DNA of 26,926 nt from an uncultured Oscillospiraceae bacterium (GTDB taxonomy: Bacteria > Bacillota > Clostridia > Oscillospirales > JAAYXM01), in the NCBI GenBank assembly GCA_934646115.1, contig CAKUEM010000024.1, positions 1 through 26,926 on the forward strand, read 5' to 3'. Both the position numbers and the translations under genes were made by a program. Under the pieces are notes generated by a model. It was not told the DNA's origin and ran no database searches. It was given only the letters and a program-made list of their open reading frames with translations. This document shows, piece after piece, positions 1 through 7,599 of this stretch; the stretch's first letter is position 1, and each line of letters begins with the position of its first letter.

Positions 1-65
1 CATTTCTCCCGGGAAGCCGGGATGTGCATGCATTATATTGTATCGAATTTTAGGAAAAATTGCAA
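1..65 (-). promoter_or_regulatory. Promoter and possible start codon of next leftward gene
   Basis: On the minus strand TTGCAA (60-65) and TACAAT (37-42) are separated by exactly 17 bp, a good sigma-A-type promoter. An ATG lies at positions 3-1 on the same strand, with a purine-rich GGGAGAA just before it, so a minus-strand gene probably starts at the window edge with a short 5' UTR of about 27 nt. The gene body is outside the window, so its identity is unknown. The promoter is read directly; the start codon is inference. Confidence 0.5.
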
Positions 66-118
66 GGTCAACCGCAAAAAAGGACGAGTTTTGCAGATTG
101 ACAAGCTTGCAGACTATG

Positions 119-160
119 GCAAAACCGCGCCTCTTTTTCGAAAAAGAGGCGCGGTTTTGC
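119..160. repeat. 42-bp perfect palindrome, possible bidirectional terminator
   Basis: Positions 119-160 form a perfect inverted repeat centred on the CG at 139-140. Each half has an A-run, a GC-rich block (CCGCGCCTC) and a T-run. As RNA, either strand gives a strong hairpin ending in a short U-run (GGTTTT), so it can act as a bidirectional terminator. It lies just beyond the carB terminator and before the promoter of the next leftward gene. A protein-binding palindrome is the alternative. Confidence 0.7.
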
Positions 161-166
161 GCCACG

Positions 167-197
167 AAAAAAGGCGGCGCCCCAAATGGAGCGCCGC
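167..197 (-). terminator. Intrinsic terminator of the GS-ANTAR-carAB operon
   Basis: On the minus strand, 15 nt after the carB stop, a 10-bp stem (188-197 pairing with 174-183, one G-U pair) closes a four-base ATTT loop. A C and then a run of six T's (167-172) follow. This is a classic rho-independent terminator for the leftward operon. Confidence 0.85.
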
Positions 198-211
198 TGC
201 ACAGATTCTGT

Positions 212-3200
212 TTACGAGATCGCGTGGATATCATACAGCGCAACGCTTTCCTCCGAAAATCCGCTTGCAAGCGCATCGGCAACCGCGTTCGCCGTGTCAA
301 GCGCGGTCAGACACGGGATCCGGCGCGCGCTCGCGCGGCGGCGGATCTTCACGTCGTCCATCGCCGGGTCGCGCCCGGTCGCGGAGGTGGAGATGACATA
401 ATGCACAAGCCCGCTGTCGAGCAGCGTCATGGTGTTTTTCTCCGCATTTTCGTGGATCTTATCCACCTCGGTCACGGCAAGTCCGCTCTCGCGCAAGAGC
501 TTTGCCGTTCCCTCGGTTGCATACAGCTTAAAGCCGAGGTCGGCGTATTTCTTCGCGATCGCCGCGATCTCGCCCTTATCCTGATCGCGCACGGTGATGA
601 GCACGCCGCCCGCAACCTCCATGCTGTAGCCCGCGGCGACCAGACCCTTATAGATCGCCTCGCGCACGGTATTGCCCACGCCAAGCACCTCGCCGGTCGA
701 TTTCATCTCCGGTCCGAGCTGCGTATCCACATTGGTCAGCTTTTCAAACGAAAAGACCGGGACCTTGACCGCAACGGTGTTCCCCGCCGGGTGCAGCCCA
801 TAGGCATAGCCGATATCCGGCAGCTTCTCGCCCAGGCTTGCGCGCACGGCAAGCTCGCACATCGGAACGCCCGTCACCTTGCTGATATAAGGCACTGTGC
901 GTGACGCGCGGGGATTGACCTCGATCACATACACCTCGCCGTCCGTCACGATATACTGGATATTGACCAGCCCGCGCGCATGCAGCCCCAAGCTGAGCGC
1001 CCGCGTGATCTCGATAATGCGCGCGCAAAGCTCCGGCGTGAGGCTCTGCTCCGGATAGATGGCGATGCTGTCACCGGAATGGACGCCCGTGCGCTCCACG
1101 TGCTCCATGATCCCGGGGATCAGGATATCCTCGCCGTCACAAATCGCGTCGACCTCGATCTCGCGTCCGCTTAAATATTTATCGATCAGCACCGGATTAT
1201 CGTTGCGCGTTGCCAGAATGATCGCCATATATTCGCGGATATCATCGTCGCAATGCGCGATGATCATGTTCTGCCCGCCCAGCACATACGACGGACGCAT
1301 CAAAACCGGATAGCCCAGCTGCGCCGCGGCGGCAAGCGCCTCATCGCAATTTAAAACGGTCTGCCCCTTCGGGCGCTTGATGTCAAGGCTTTCGAGCAGG
1401 GCGTCAAACCGCTCGCGGTCCTCCGCCATATCGATGCTGTCTGCCGACGAGCCGATGATCTTCACGCCGTGGCGGTCTAAAAACGCGGTGAGCTTGATCG
1501 CGGTCTGCCCGCCGAACGCGGCGATCACGCCGACCGGACGCTCCTCCTCGATGATATGCAGCACGTCCTCGTCGGTCAGCGGCTCGAAATACAGGCGATC
1601 CGCCGTGTCGAAATCGGTCGAGACCGTTTCGGGGTTATTGTTGATAATGATCACCTCATAGCCCAGGCGCTGCAGCGCCCAGACGCAATGCACGCTGGCA
1701 TAGTCAAACTCAATACCCTGCCCGATGCGGATCGGACCGGAGCCGAGCACGACCATGCGCGGCTTTGTGATCGTTTTGGTAAACGCGGCGGCCTCGTCCT
1801 CGCCGCTGTCATACGTCGCGTAAAAATACGGCGTTTCCGCGCGGAACTCGCCCGCGCAGGTGTCGACCATTTTATAGGTCGGCGCGCGGCGGAACGTGAC
1901 CGGATGCCCCGTAATTTCTTCAAGCGAACGGTCGGTATAGCCGAGCTGCTTGCCGCGGACATACAACTCCTCCGTGAGCGGCTTGTTCGCGATCTGCGCC
2001 TCATAGCGCACGAGATTTCGCAATTTGCCGAGGAACCACTCGTCGATCATCGTGATTTCGTGGATCTTCTCAACCGAAACACCGCGCACGAGCGCTTCAA
2101 ACACAACAAACAGGCGCTCATCCGTGTGCTCAGAGAGCTTTGCCTCAAGCTCGGTATCCGACAGCGCGGAAAGCTTTGGCATGCGCAGGGTGGAAAGCGA
2201 GATCTCCGCGCCGCGCACCGCCTTCATGATCGCCATTTCAAACGTATCGGCGATCGTCATGACCTCGCCGGTCGCCTTCATCTGCGTGCCCAGCTCGCGC
2301 TTGGCATACACAAATTTTTCAAACGGCCATTTCGGGAACTTGACCGCAACGTAATCGAGCGCCGGCTCAAACGCGGCAAATGTTTTCCCGGTAACCGCGT
2401 TCGGGATTTCGTCGAGCGTATAGCCGATGGCGATTTTTGTTGATACCTTCGCGATCGGATATCCGGTCGCCTTGCTGGCGAGCGCGCTCGAGCGCGAAAC
2501 GCGGGGATTGACCTCGATCACCGCATATTCAAACGACTCGGGATGCAGCGCGAACTGGCAGTTGCAGCCGCCCTCTACGCCGAGCGCCTCGATAATGCGC
2601 AGCGCCGCGGTGCGCAGCATCTGATACTCCCGATCCGCCAGCGTGACCGCCGGGGCGATGACGATACTGTCGCCGGTATGAATGCCGACCGGGTCTAAAT
2701 TTTCCATAGAGCAGACGGTGATCGCGTTGCCCTTGCGGTCGCGCATAACCTCAAACTCAATTTCCTTCCAGCCGGCGATACATTTTTCCACAAGGATCTG
2801 GCGAATCGGCGATGCATCCAGCCCCTCGCGCGCGGTCTCATACAGCATATCGCGATCCTCCGCAATACCGCCGCCCGAGCCGCCGAGCGTGAACGCCGGA
2901 CGCACGATGACCGGATATCCGATCGTTTCCGCAAACGCGAGCGCCGACTCGATATCCTCCACCACCTTGGACGGAATGCACGGCTGACCGATCGATTCCA
3001 TCGAGTCTTTAAACATCTGGCGATCCTCGGCGCGGTCGATCGTCTCGGGCGAGGCGCCCAGCAGGCGCACGCCCATTTTTTCAAGATAGCCCTCGCGCGC
3101 AAGCTGCATACAGAGGTTTAATCCGGTCTGACCGCCCAGCCCGGAAAGAATACTGTCCGGCCGCTCAATTTCAATAATGCGGCGCACGGTGGTCAGCGTG

Positions 3201-3406
3201 AGCGGCTCGATATAAATTTTATCCGCCATCGCCTGGTCGGTCATGATCGTTGCGGGGTTAGAATTGACCAAAACGACCTCCAGCCCGTCCTCGCGCAGCG
3301 CGCGCAATGCCTGCGTGCCTGCATAGTCAAACTCCGCCGCCTGTCCGATCACGATCGGGCCGGAGCCGATCACCATTACTTTTCGAATCGATTCATATTT
3401 AGGCAT
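212..3406 (-). CDS. carB: Carbamoyl-phosphate synthase large subunit
   Basis: This is the large subunit of glutamine-dependent carbamoyl-phosphate synthase. It uses ammonia channelled from CarA, bicarbonate and two ATP to make carbamoyl phosphate for pyrimidine and arginine synthesis in the cytoplasm. The ~1064 residues match the usual full length. Two homologous ATP-grasp halves are visible, each opening with a dinucleotide-like GSGPI.IGQ motif (VMVIGSGPIVIGQAAEFDYA near the N-terminus, VVLGSGPIRIGQGIEFDYA near residue 555), and each carries a VEVNPR-type metal site (IEVNPRVSRSSAL, IEVNPRASRTVPY). An MGS-like allosteric domain forms the C-terminus. The start at 3406 (MPKYES) is preferred over an ATG three codons upstream, because GGAGG lies nine bases before it. 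The start overlaps the carA stop by 8 nt, so the two are translationally coupled. It is the last gene of the operon. Confidence 0.97.
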   Translation of the reverse strand: MPKYESIRKVMVIGSGPIVIGQAAEFDYAGTQALRALREDGLEVVLVNSNPATIMTDQAMADKIYIEPLTLTTVRRIIEIERPDSILSGLGGQTGLNLCMQLAREGYLEKMGVRLLGASPETIDRAEDRQMFKDSMESIGQPCIPSKVVEDIESALAFAETIGYPVIVRPAFTLGGSGGGIAEDRDMLYETAREGLDASPIRQILVEKCIAGWKEIEFEVMRDRKGNAITVCSMENLDPVGIHTGDSIVIAPAVTLADREYQMLRTAALRIIEALGVEGGCNCQFALHPESFEYAVIEVNPRVSRSSALASKATGYPIAKVSTKIAIGYTLDEIPNAVTGKTFAAFEPALDYVAVKFPKWPFEKFVYAKRELGTQMKATGEVMTIADTFEMAIMKAVRGAEISLSTLRMPKLSALSDTELEAKLSEHTDERLFVVFEALVRGVSVEKIHEITMIDEWFLGKLRNLVRYEAQIANKPLTEELYVRGKQLGYTDRSLEEITGHPVTFRRAPTYKMVDTCAGEFRAETPYFYATYDSGEDEAAAFTKTITKPRMVVLGSGPIRIGQGIEFDYASVHCVWALQRLGYEVIIINNNPETVSTDFDTADRLYFEPLTDEDVLHIIEEERPVGVIAAFGGQTAIKLTAFLDRHGVKIIGSSADSIDMAEDRERFDALLESLDIKRPKGQTVLNCDEALAAAAQLGYPVLMRPSYVLGGQNMIIAHCDDDIREYMAIILATRNDNPVLIDKYLSGREIEVDAICDGEDILIPGIMEHVERTGVHSGDSIAIYPEQSLTPELCARIIEITRALSLGLHARGLVNIQYIVTDGEVYVIEVNPRASRTVPYISKVTGVPMCELAVRASLGEKLPDIGYAYGLHPAGNTVAVKVPVFSFEKLTNVDTQLGPEMKSTGEVLGVGNTVREAIYKGLVAAGYSMEVAGGVLITVRDQDKGEIAAIAKKYADLGFKLYATEGTAKLLRESGLAVTEVDKIHENAEKNTMTLLDSGLVHYVISTSATGRDPAMDDVKIRRRASARRIPCLTALDTANAVADALASGFSEESVALYDIHAIS

Positions 3407-4481
3407 TTTTCGCATCCTCCATCATGCTGATAAAGCGCCCGAAGAGCGCATTGGTGTCCTGCGGGCCGGCGCACGCCTCCGGATGGAACTGCACCGTGAA
3501 GGCGGGCGCATCCAGATAATCGATGCCCTCGCAGCTGCCGTCGTTATTATTTTCAAACGAAACGCGCCCGACCGCCGGGTCGACCGAATCGCTCACGACC
3601 GCGTAGCCGTGGTTTTGACTTGTGATATACACGCGCCCGGTGGCAAGCTCGCGCACCGGCTGGTTTGCGCCGCGATGACCGTATTTGAGCTTGCAGGTGG
3701 TGAAGCCGTTGGCCAGGGCGAGCAGCTGATGCCCGAGGCAGATGCCAAACGTCGGGATCTTTTTCGTTTTCAGCGCGCGCAGCGTTTGGATCACGCCGGT
3801 GTTCTCCACCGGGTCGCCCGGACCGTTTGTCAGCATGATCCCATCGGGCGCGACCGCAAGGATCTCCTCCGGCGTGCTGTATACCGGGAATACATGCACC
3901 TCGCAGCCGATCGCCGTCAGCGAGCGAAGAATATTTTCCTTCACCCCCAGGTCGATCACCGCAACGCGATATTTTGCGTCCTTGCAGGGCACAACATATT
4001 TCACCCGGGTCGTCACGCTTTTCACCGCATCATGCACGGTATATGCCGCGATCGCCGCCGGATCGACCTTGCTCAGATCCGTTGTGACCATGCCGTTCAT
4101 CGTTCCGCTTTCGCGGATGGTGCGTACCAAGCTGCGCGTGTCGATCTCGCACAGTCCAACCAGATTTCGGGCTTTAAAAAAGGTGTCGAGATCTCCTTCC
4201 GAACGGAAATTGGAAGGCTCCCTACACCAATGCTTGACAATATAAGCGCTTGGGGAAATGTTTTTTCCTTCGAAATCGGCGGGAATCACGCCGTAATTAC
4301 CGATCAACGGGAACGACTGAACCACCGCCTGCCCGAAATAACTTTTATCGGTCAACGTTTCCAAATATCCGGTCATTCCGGTCGTAAATACGATTTCGGA
4401 AATAACTGTACCCTCCGCGCCAAAGGACTCGCCTTCAAACACGTCGCCATTTTGCAAGATAAGATATGCCTTTTTGCTCAT
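3399..4481 (-). CDS. carA: Carbamoyl-phosphate synthase small (glutaminase) subunit
   Basis: This is the class I glutamine amidotransferase subunit, which hydrolyses glutamine and passes ammonia to CarB. At 360 residues it has the normal length. The N-terminal CarA-specific domain (TTGMTGYLETLTDKSYFGQ) is followed by a GATase-1 domain. That domain has an oxyanion region NGPGDP, nucleophile Cys248 in GICLGHQ and the His333/Glu335 pair in QFHPEA, so the triad is complete. An AGGAGG-type site precedes the ATG. The gene starts 12 nt after the ANTAR regulator stop and overlaps carB by 8 nt. Co-transcription with glutamine synthetase places its substrate supplier in the same operon. Confidence 0.97.
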   Translation of the reverse strand: MSKKAYLILQNGDVFEGESFGAEGTVISEIVFTTGMTGYLETLTDKSYFGQAVVQSFPLIGNYGVIPADFEGKNISPSAYIVKHWCREPSNFRSEGDLDTFFKARNLVGLCEIDTRSLVRTIRESGTMNGMVTTDLSKVDPAAIAAYTVHDAVKSVTTRVKYVVPCKDAKYRVAVIDLGVKENILRSLTAIGCEVHVFPVYSTPEEILAVAPDGIMLTNGPGDPVENTGVIQTLRALKTKKIPTFGICLGHQLLALANGFTTCKLKYGHRGANQPVRELATGRVYITSQNHGYAVVSDSVDPAVGRVSFENNNDGSCEGIDYLDAPAFTVQFHPEACAGPQDTNALFGRFISMMEDAKNA

Positions 4482-4493
4482 GCTATATTCCTC

Positions 4494-5063
4494 CTAACCT
4501 TCATAGGTTTTCAGGATGGTCTCTGCCACGTCGCGCCGCGAGCGCCGCAGATCCATCGCCTGCTTCTCTATATATCGGTGGGCGTCCGCCTCGGTCATGT
4601 TTAAATACTCGATCAGCACGCATTTCGCGCGGTCGATCAGGCGGATGTCCTCGATTTTCTGTATCAGCTGCGAATTTTTGCGCCGCAGCATGGAGATGCG
4701 CCGACCCGCCGCGTCCGCAAGCTTGATCGCGTTCCACAGCACCGTGCGCGAAATCGGCTTTGCCACGGTGAGAACGCCATAGTCCTCCACGCGCGCCGCC
4801 ACCTCGCCCTCCTGCTCCGCGCGGATGACCAGGATCACCTGCGCGTCGGCACGCTCTGCCATATCGCAGGCCAGCCGATCGCCAAATTCGTCCGGAAGCG
4901 GGGCATTGATCAGGCACAGGTCAAAATCGCACTGCTGCATGCGCCGGCGCGCTTCGCCCGCGCTTCCGACCTGCGTTACCTCGCGCACGCCGCACTGCGA
5001 AAGCACGTCGCCAAACAGCGCGCGCGCCTTGTCCGAATGGCAGACCATCAAGACATTTTGCAT
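4494..5063 (-). CDS. ANTAR-domain response regulator with pseudo-receiver
   Basis: This 189-residue protein has a receiver-like N-terminal domain (about 1-120), a helical linker (RRKNSQLIQKIEDIRLIDRA) and a C-terminal ANTAR RNA-binding domain (about 125-185, with AKCVLIEYLNMTEADAHRYI). ANTAR proteins bind paired hexaloop hairpins in leader RNAs and prevent transcription termination, classically in nitrogen-utilisation operons. In the receiver, the usual phosphoacceptor Asp is replaced by Asn53 (CLINAPLPDEFG), while a conserved-type Lys remains in VAKPIS. Phosphorylation-independent control is therefore likely. It lies 21 nt downstream of glutamine synthetase and 12 nt upstream of carA. The GS-ANTAR pairing recurs in Clostridia and suggests nitrogen-responsive control; the exact RNA target is inference. 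Confidence 0.9.
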   Translation of the reverse strand: MQNVLMVCHSDKARALFGDVLSQCGVREVTQVGSAGEARRRMQQCDFDLCLINAPLPDEFGDRLACDMAERADAQVILVIRAEQEGEVAARVEDYGVLTVAKPISRTVLWNAIKLADAAGRRISMLRRKNSQLIQKIEDIRLIDRAKCVLIEYLNMTEADAHRYIEKQAMDLRRSRRDVAETILKTYEG

Positions 5064-5084
5064 CCGGCCCTCTCCCCTTTTTTG

Positions 5085-6356
5085 CTAAATCAGCGCGAAA
5101 TAATCGCCCCCGCGCGCAAGCTCTGCCCGTTTGTGCCGAATATAGCGGCAAAGCAGCTCCTCGCCCAAAGCGTTTTTAACAAATGCGCTACGTTCCGCCG
5201 CGTCCAGCGCCGCGCCCAGCGTTTCCGGCAGGGCTTCAAGCGTATCGACCGCCTCGGTGTAAAGATTCCGATCGGTCGGCGGCGGAAGCGGGGTCTTTTT
5301 TTCGATCCCCTCAAAGCCCGCCGCGAGCAGCAGGGTAAAGCCGATATACGGATTCATCGCAGAATCCGGCGAGCGCAGCTCCATGCGCATCTTCTCGCGG
5401 CTCGCCGCCGGAATGCGGATCAGCTGCGAGCGGTTTTGATGCGACCACGAGATATATCGCGGCGCCTCAAACGCGCCCAGGCGCGCATAGGAGTTCTCAA
5501 TCGGGTTTAGAAACGCGGTGATTTCGGATACATGCGAAAGCACGCCCGCGATAAAATACTCGCTCTCGCACCGGTTTTTGCTGTTAGAAAAGATGTTTTC
5601 GCCCTGTTTGAGCACGGAAATGTTTAGATGCACGCCGTTTCCGCTGCAATCGGGCAGCGGCTTCGGCAAAAACGAGGCGTACAGCCCGTTGCGCGCCGCA
5701 ATCGCCTTCACGACCGAGCGGAACGTCATAAAATGGTCCGCCGCGGGGAGCGCATCGTCATATTTAAAATCGATCTCATTCTGCCCGGGTCCCTGCTCAT
5801 GATGCGAGGTCTCCGGCCGGATGCCCATCTGCTCAAGGCACAGGCAGATCTCGCGCCGGATATTTTCGCCCCGGTCGATCGGCGCAATGTCAAAATAGCC
5901 GCCGCGATCGTGCGGAATATGCGTCGGGTCGCCGTTTTCATCCGTTTTAAACAAGTAGAATTCACATTCCGTTCCGAATTTCGGCGTATACCCCGCAAGC
6001 TCAAGCTTTCGCCCCACGCCGCGCAGGCGCGCGCGCACATCGCAGGGATACATCGTTCCATCCGGGTTGCGCACGTCGCAGAACAGACGCACCACGCGCC
6101 CCTCGGACGGACGCCACGGCAGCACGCACAGCGTGGACGGATCGGGAATTAGGAATAAGTCGGAACGCACCACGTCGGAAAAGCCGAGAATGGCCGACGC
6201 GTCAAACGAAACGCCCTCTTCAAAAGCGCGGGGCAGCTCGTCCACCATGATCGAAATGTTTTTCAGCGTTCCGAACAGGTCGCAAAAGGCAAGACGTATA
6301 AACTTAACATCATTTTCGCGAACAAACCGAAGAACCTCCGGCGCGGTGCAGGTCAT
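5085..6356 (-). CDS. glnA: Type I glutamine synthetase (divergent, short C-terminus)
   Basis: It makes glutamine from glutamate, ammonia and ATP. The catalytic signatures are in order: FGTECEFYLFK, SHHEQGPGQNEIDFKY, SGNGVHLNIS (equivalent to the usual GSGMHCN), RSQLIRIPA and MELRSPDSAMNPY. It should therefore be active. The 423 residues are shorter than the usual ~440-445: the protein ends at GGDYFALI, without the TQVHPWE-type C-terminal tail that interlocks the two rings of Bacillus GlnA. Three starts are possible. ATG 6356 (MTCTAPEV) is chosen because AAAGGA lies about 11 nt before it and it matches the family N-terminus. ATG 6368 would add four residues, and a longer open frame to 6437 reads through the leader and is unlikely. 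It is the first gene of the operon. Confidence 0.93.
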   Translation of the reverse strand: MTCTAPEVLRFVRENDVKFIRLAFCDLFGTLKNISIMVDELPRAFEEGVSFDASAILGFSDVVRSDLFLIPDPSTLCVLPWRPSEGRVVRLFCDVRNPDGTMYPCDVRARLRGVGRKLELAGYTPKFGTECEFYLFKTDENGDPTHIPHDRGGYFDIAPIDRGENIRREICLCLEQMGIRPETSHHEQGPGQNEIDFKYDDALPAADHFMTFRSVVKAIAARNGLYASFLPKPLPDCSGNGVHLNISVLKQGENIFSNSKNRCESEYFIAGVLSHVSEITAFLNPIENSYARLGAFEAPRYISWSHQNRSQLIRIPAASREKMRMELRSPDSAMNPYIGFTLLLAAGFEGIEKKTPLPPPTDRNLYTEAVDTLEALPETLGAALDAAERSAFVKNALGEELLCRYIRHKRAELARGGDYFALI

Positions 6357-6481
6357 GCCATTCACCATCCTTTGCTGCGCTTTCGCCAAAACAGCGCCCA
6401 CCAAATATACACAGAAAAACCCAATAAAAGTTAACAAAGTTCAGCTCTTCCGCTATTTGATGAACGCCATGTCCATAAATT
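6357..6481 (-). promoter_or_regulatory. ~125-nt 5' leader of the glutamine synthetase operon
   Basis: The RNA between the predicted transcription start (~6481) and the GS start is long for this compact genome. Near its 5' end is an ATGGAC/GTTCAT stem with a 5-nt loop. Near the GS ribosome site is a GCGCT/AGCGC hairpin. A short AGC/GCT stem with the six-base loop GGAAGA lies between them. No terminator with a U-run is visible, and the hexaloop lacks the canonical A1/G4 pattern. It is a plausible control region for the ANTAR protein, but this is inference. Confidence 0.4.
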
Positions 6482-6487
6482 GTCCTT

Positions 6488-6516
6488 ATTATAATCGGGC
6501 GAGCGGATTTTGTCAA
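6488..6516 (-). promoter_or_regulatory. Consensus promoter of the GS-ANTAR-carAB operon
   Basis: On the minus strand TTGACA (6511-6516) and TATAAT (6488-6493) are separated by 17 bp, an exact match to the sigma-A consensus. The predicted start is near 6481. A promoter this strong suggests that control acts by repression or after initiation in the leader. Confidence 0.9.
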
Positions 6517-6540
6517 TGCCTTTTTCAAAAAAAGAGTAAT

Positions 6541-6584
6541 TTTTTGCATAAAAATTTATAGCATTGTGTTTTTATGCATAAAAA
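6541..6584. repeat. AT-rich palindromes upstream of the GS promoter
   Basis: TTTTTATGCATAAAAA (6569-6584) is a perfect 16-bp palindrome. Its half TGCATAAAAA recurs at 6545-6554 and pairs as an inverted repeat with 6569-6578. The sites sit about 25-70 bp upstream of the -35 box. They could bind a nitrogen regulator or act as an UP element. No known operator was recognised. Confidence 0.55.
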
Positions 6585-6650
6585 GTAAAGAGCGAACGGA
6601 AAAATCGGCGGAATTTTAGGCAAGTTGCCAGTATGCGCACGACGAGGGTG

Positions 6651-6692
6651 TTTTTGCATGCGCGGCGCGCCTGTTTTTTTGCATGCGCGGCG
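6651..6692. repeat. 17-bp direct repeat, 25-bp period
   Basis: The 17-mer TTTTTGCATGCGCGGCG occurs at 6651-6667 and again at 6676-6692. Each copy contains the palindrome GCATGC. It lies in the gene-free stretch upstream of the GS promoter. Its function is unknown. Confidence 0.7.
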
Positions 6693-7524
6693 AGATGCAT
6701 AGATCGGCGGCAGCGCGGCACATTGCAGATGCCTGCTTTTTGCGGCGTATTGTATAGAAAAAGCCGCGCCGTGGGGGCGAAAACGCTTAAAACCTGCGCG
6801 TCTCTTCCGCGCCGCCGCGAGGATATTTAAAATTTACGCGGTGCTTCCGGAACGGTGAAAATATTCGCGGCGGCAGCTTTTCAATTTGCGCGCCGCGGAT
6901 ACCCGAAAATTTTTGCAGCGTCCAGCCGCAAAAGGATAGCGCAGGCGGTATTTTCAATTTACGGCGCTACTTCGCATATAACGCCGATGCTTGAACATCT
7001 GCGGATTTTGGCGCAACGCAGGGCAGCAAGGATATCCGAACAGATACGAATTTGCGCCGCGCCCCCTGGCTGTGGACTGTTTGAAATTTGCGCGCATCTG
7101 CGGCGCGGATGTGGGAAATCAGAACCGCATTTCCCCGCACTACGGGGTATTTAAAAGCCGAAGCCGCTCTCCGCGCCAGCGCGTTTCTTCGGCGCGCACC
7201 CAGCCCACATAATGCAATTCACCACACTCAGCCCGCGCAACAGGGGTTTTACACCCGATCCGCACAGCGGGCGGCTTCATTATTTATTCCGCGCCAGTGC
7301 GCTTCTCCGCGGCGTGTCTAATTCGCGCAGCATGCTATTCAAGAGCAAAACCGCTCTTTCGCCGCGCCAGCGCGTTTCTTCGCGCCCGGTCTGTGCAACA
7401 GGGAGTCCTTCCCAATCCACATGGTGGATGGTTTCGCGTTTAGCCCGTGCAGCGTGCTTCTCCGCGATTTGTCCGCGCGGTAGGCTCCTCCGTGCAGGTT
7501 CGCGTCCCGGTTTGCGCGGGCGCA
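6693..7524. other. Gene-free ~0.8-kb stretch with degenerate repeats
   Basis: No open frame here resembles a protein; the frames are rich in Arg, Ala and Ser and overlap without ribosome sites. Two repeat families are visible. One is built on CAATTTGCGCGCCGCGGAT-like units (6881-6900, 6955-6970 and 7084-7110). The other is a CCGCGCCAGCGCGTTTCTTC-like unit at 7171-7190, 7289-7308, 7362-7381 and 7444-7463, with two copies also sharing a GCAACAGGG segment 3' of the unit (near 7238 and 7395). It could be decayed repeats or structured non-coding DNA; neither could be identified. Confidence 0.5.
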
Positions 7525-7553
7525 TTGACGCAGCGTGCAAAATAGTATATATT
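7525..7553 (+). promoter_or_regulatory. Promoter of the mutY operon
   Basis: TTGACG (7525-7530) and TATATT (7548-7553) are separated by 17 bp. Transcription would start near 7560, about 40 nt before the mutY GTG, leaving room for the GGAAGGGAGGG ribosome site at 7582-7592. Confidence 0.8.
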
Positions 7554-7599
7554 ATAGTAGATTCTGTCGAACGACCCGCTGCGGAAGGGAGGGCTTCTG

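Noticed and set aside
32..37. TATAAT at the left edge considered as the -10 of the leftward promoter
   Set aside because: The nearest -35 (TTGCAA at 60-65) would be 22 bp away; TACAAT at 37-42 gives the correct 17-bp spacing.
1556..2443. 295-codon plus-strand open frame opposite carB
   Set aside because: It is antisense to a full-length conserved gene, is rich in Arg/Asp/His from GC-skewed codons, and has no ribosome site.
6651..7472. Repeats considered as a CRISPR array
   Set aside because: Units are degenerate, differ in spacing (25 to about 120 bp) and length, and no cas genes are present.
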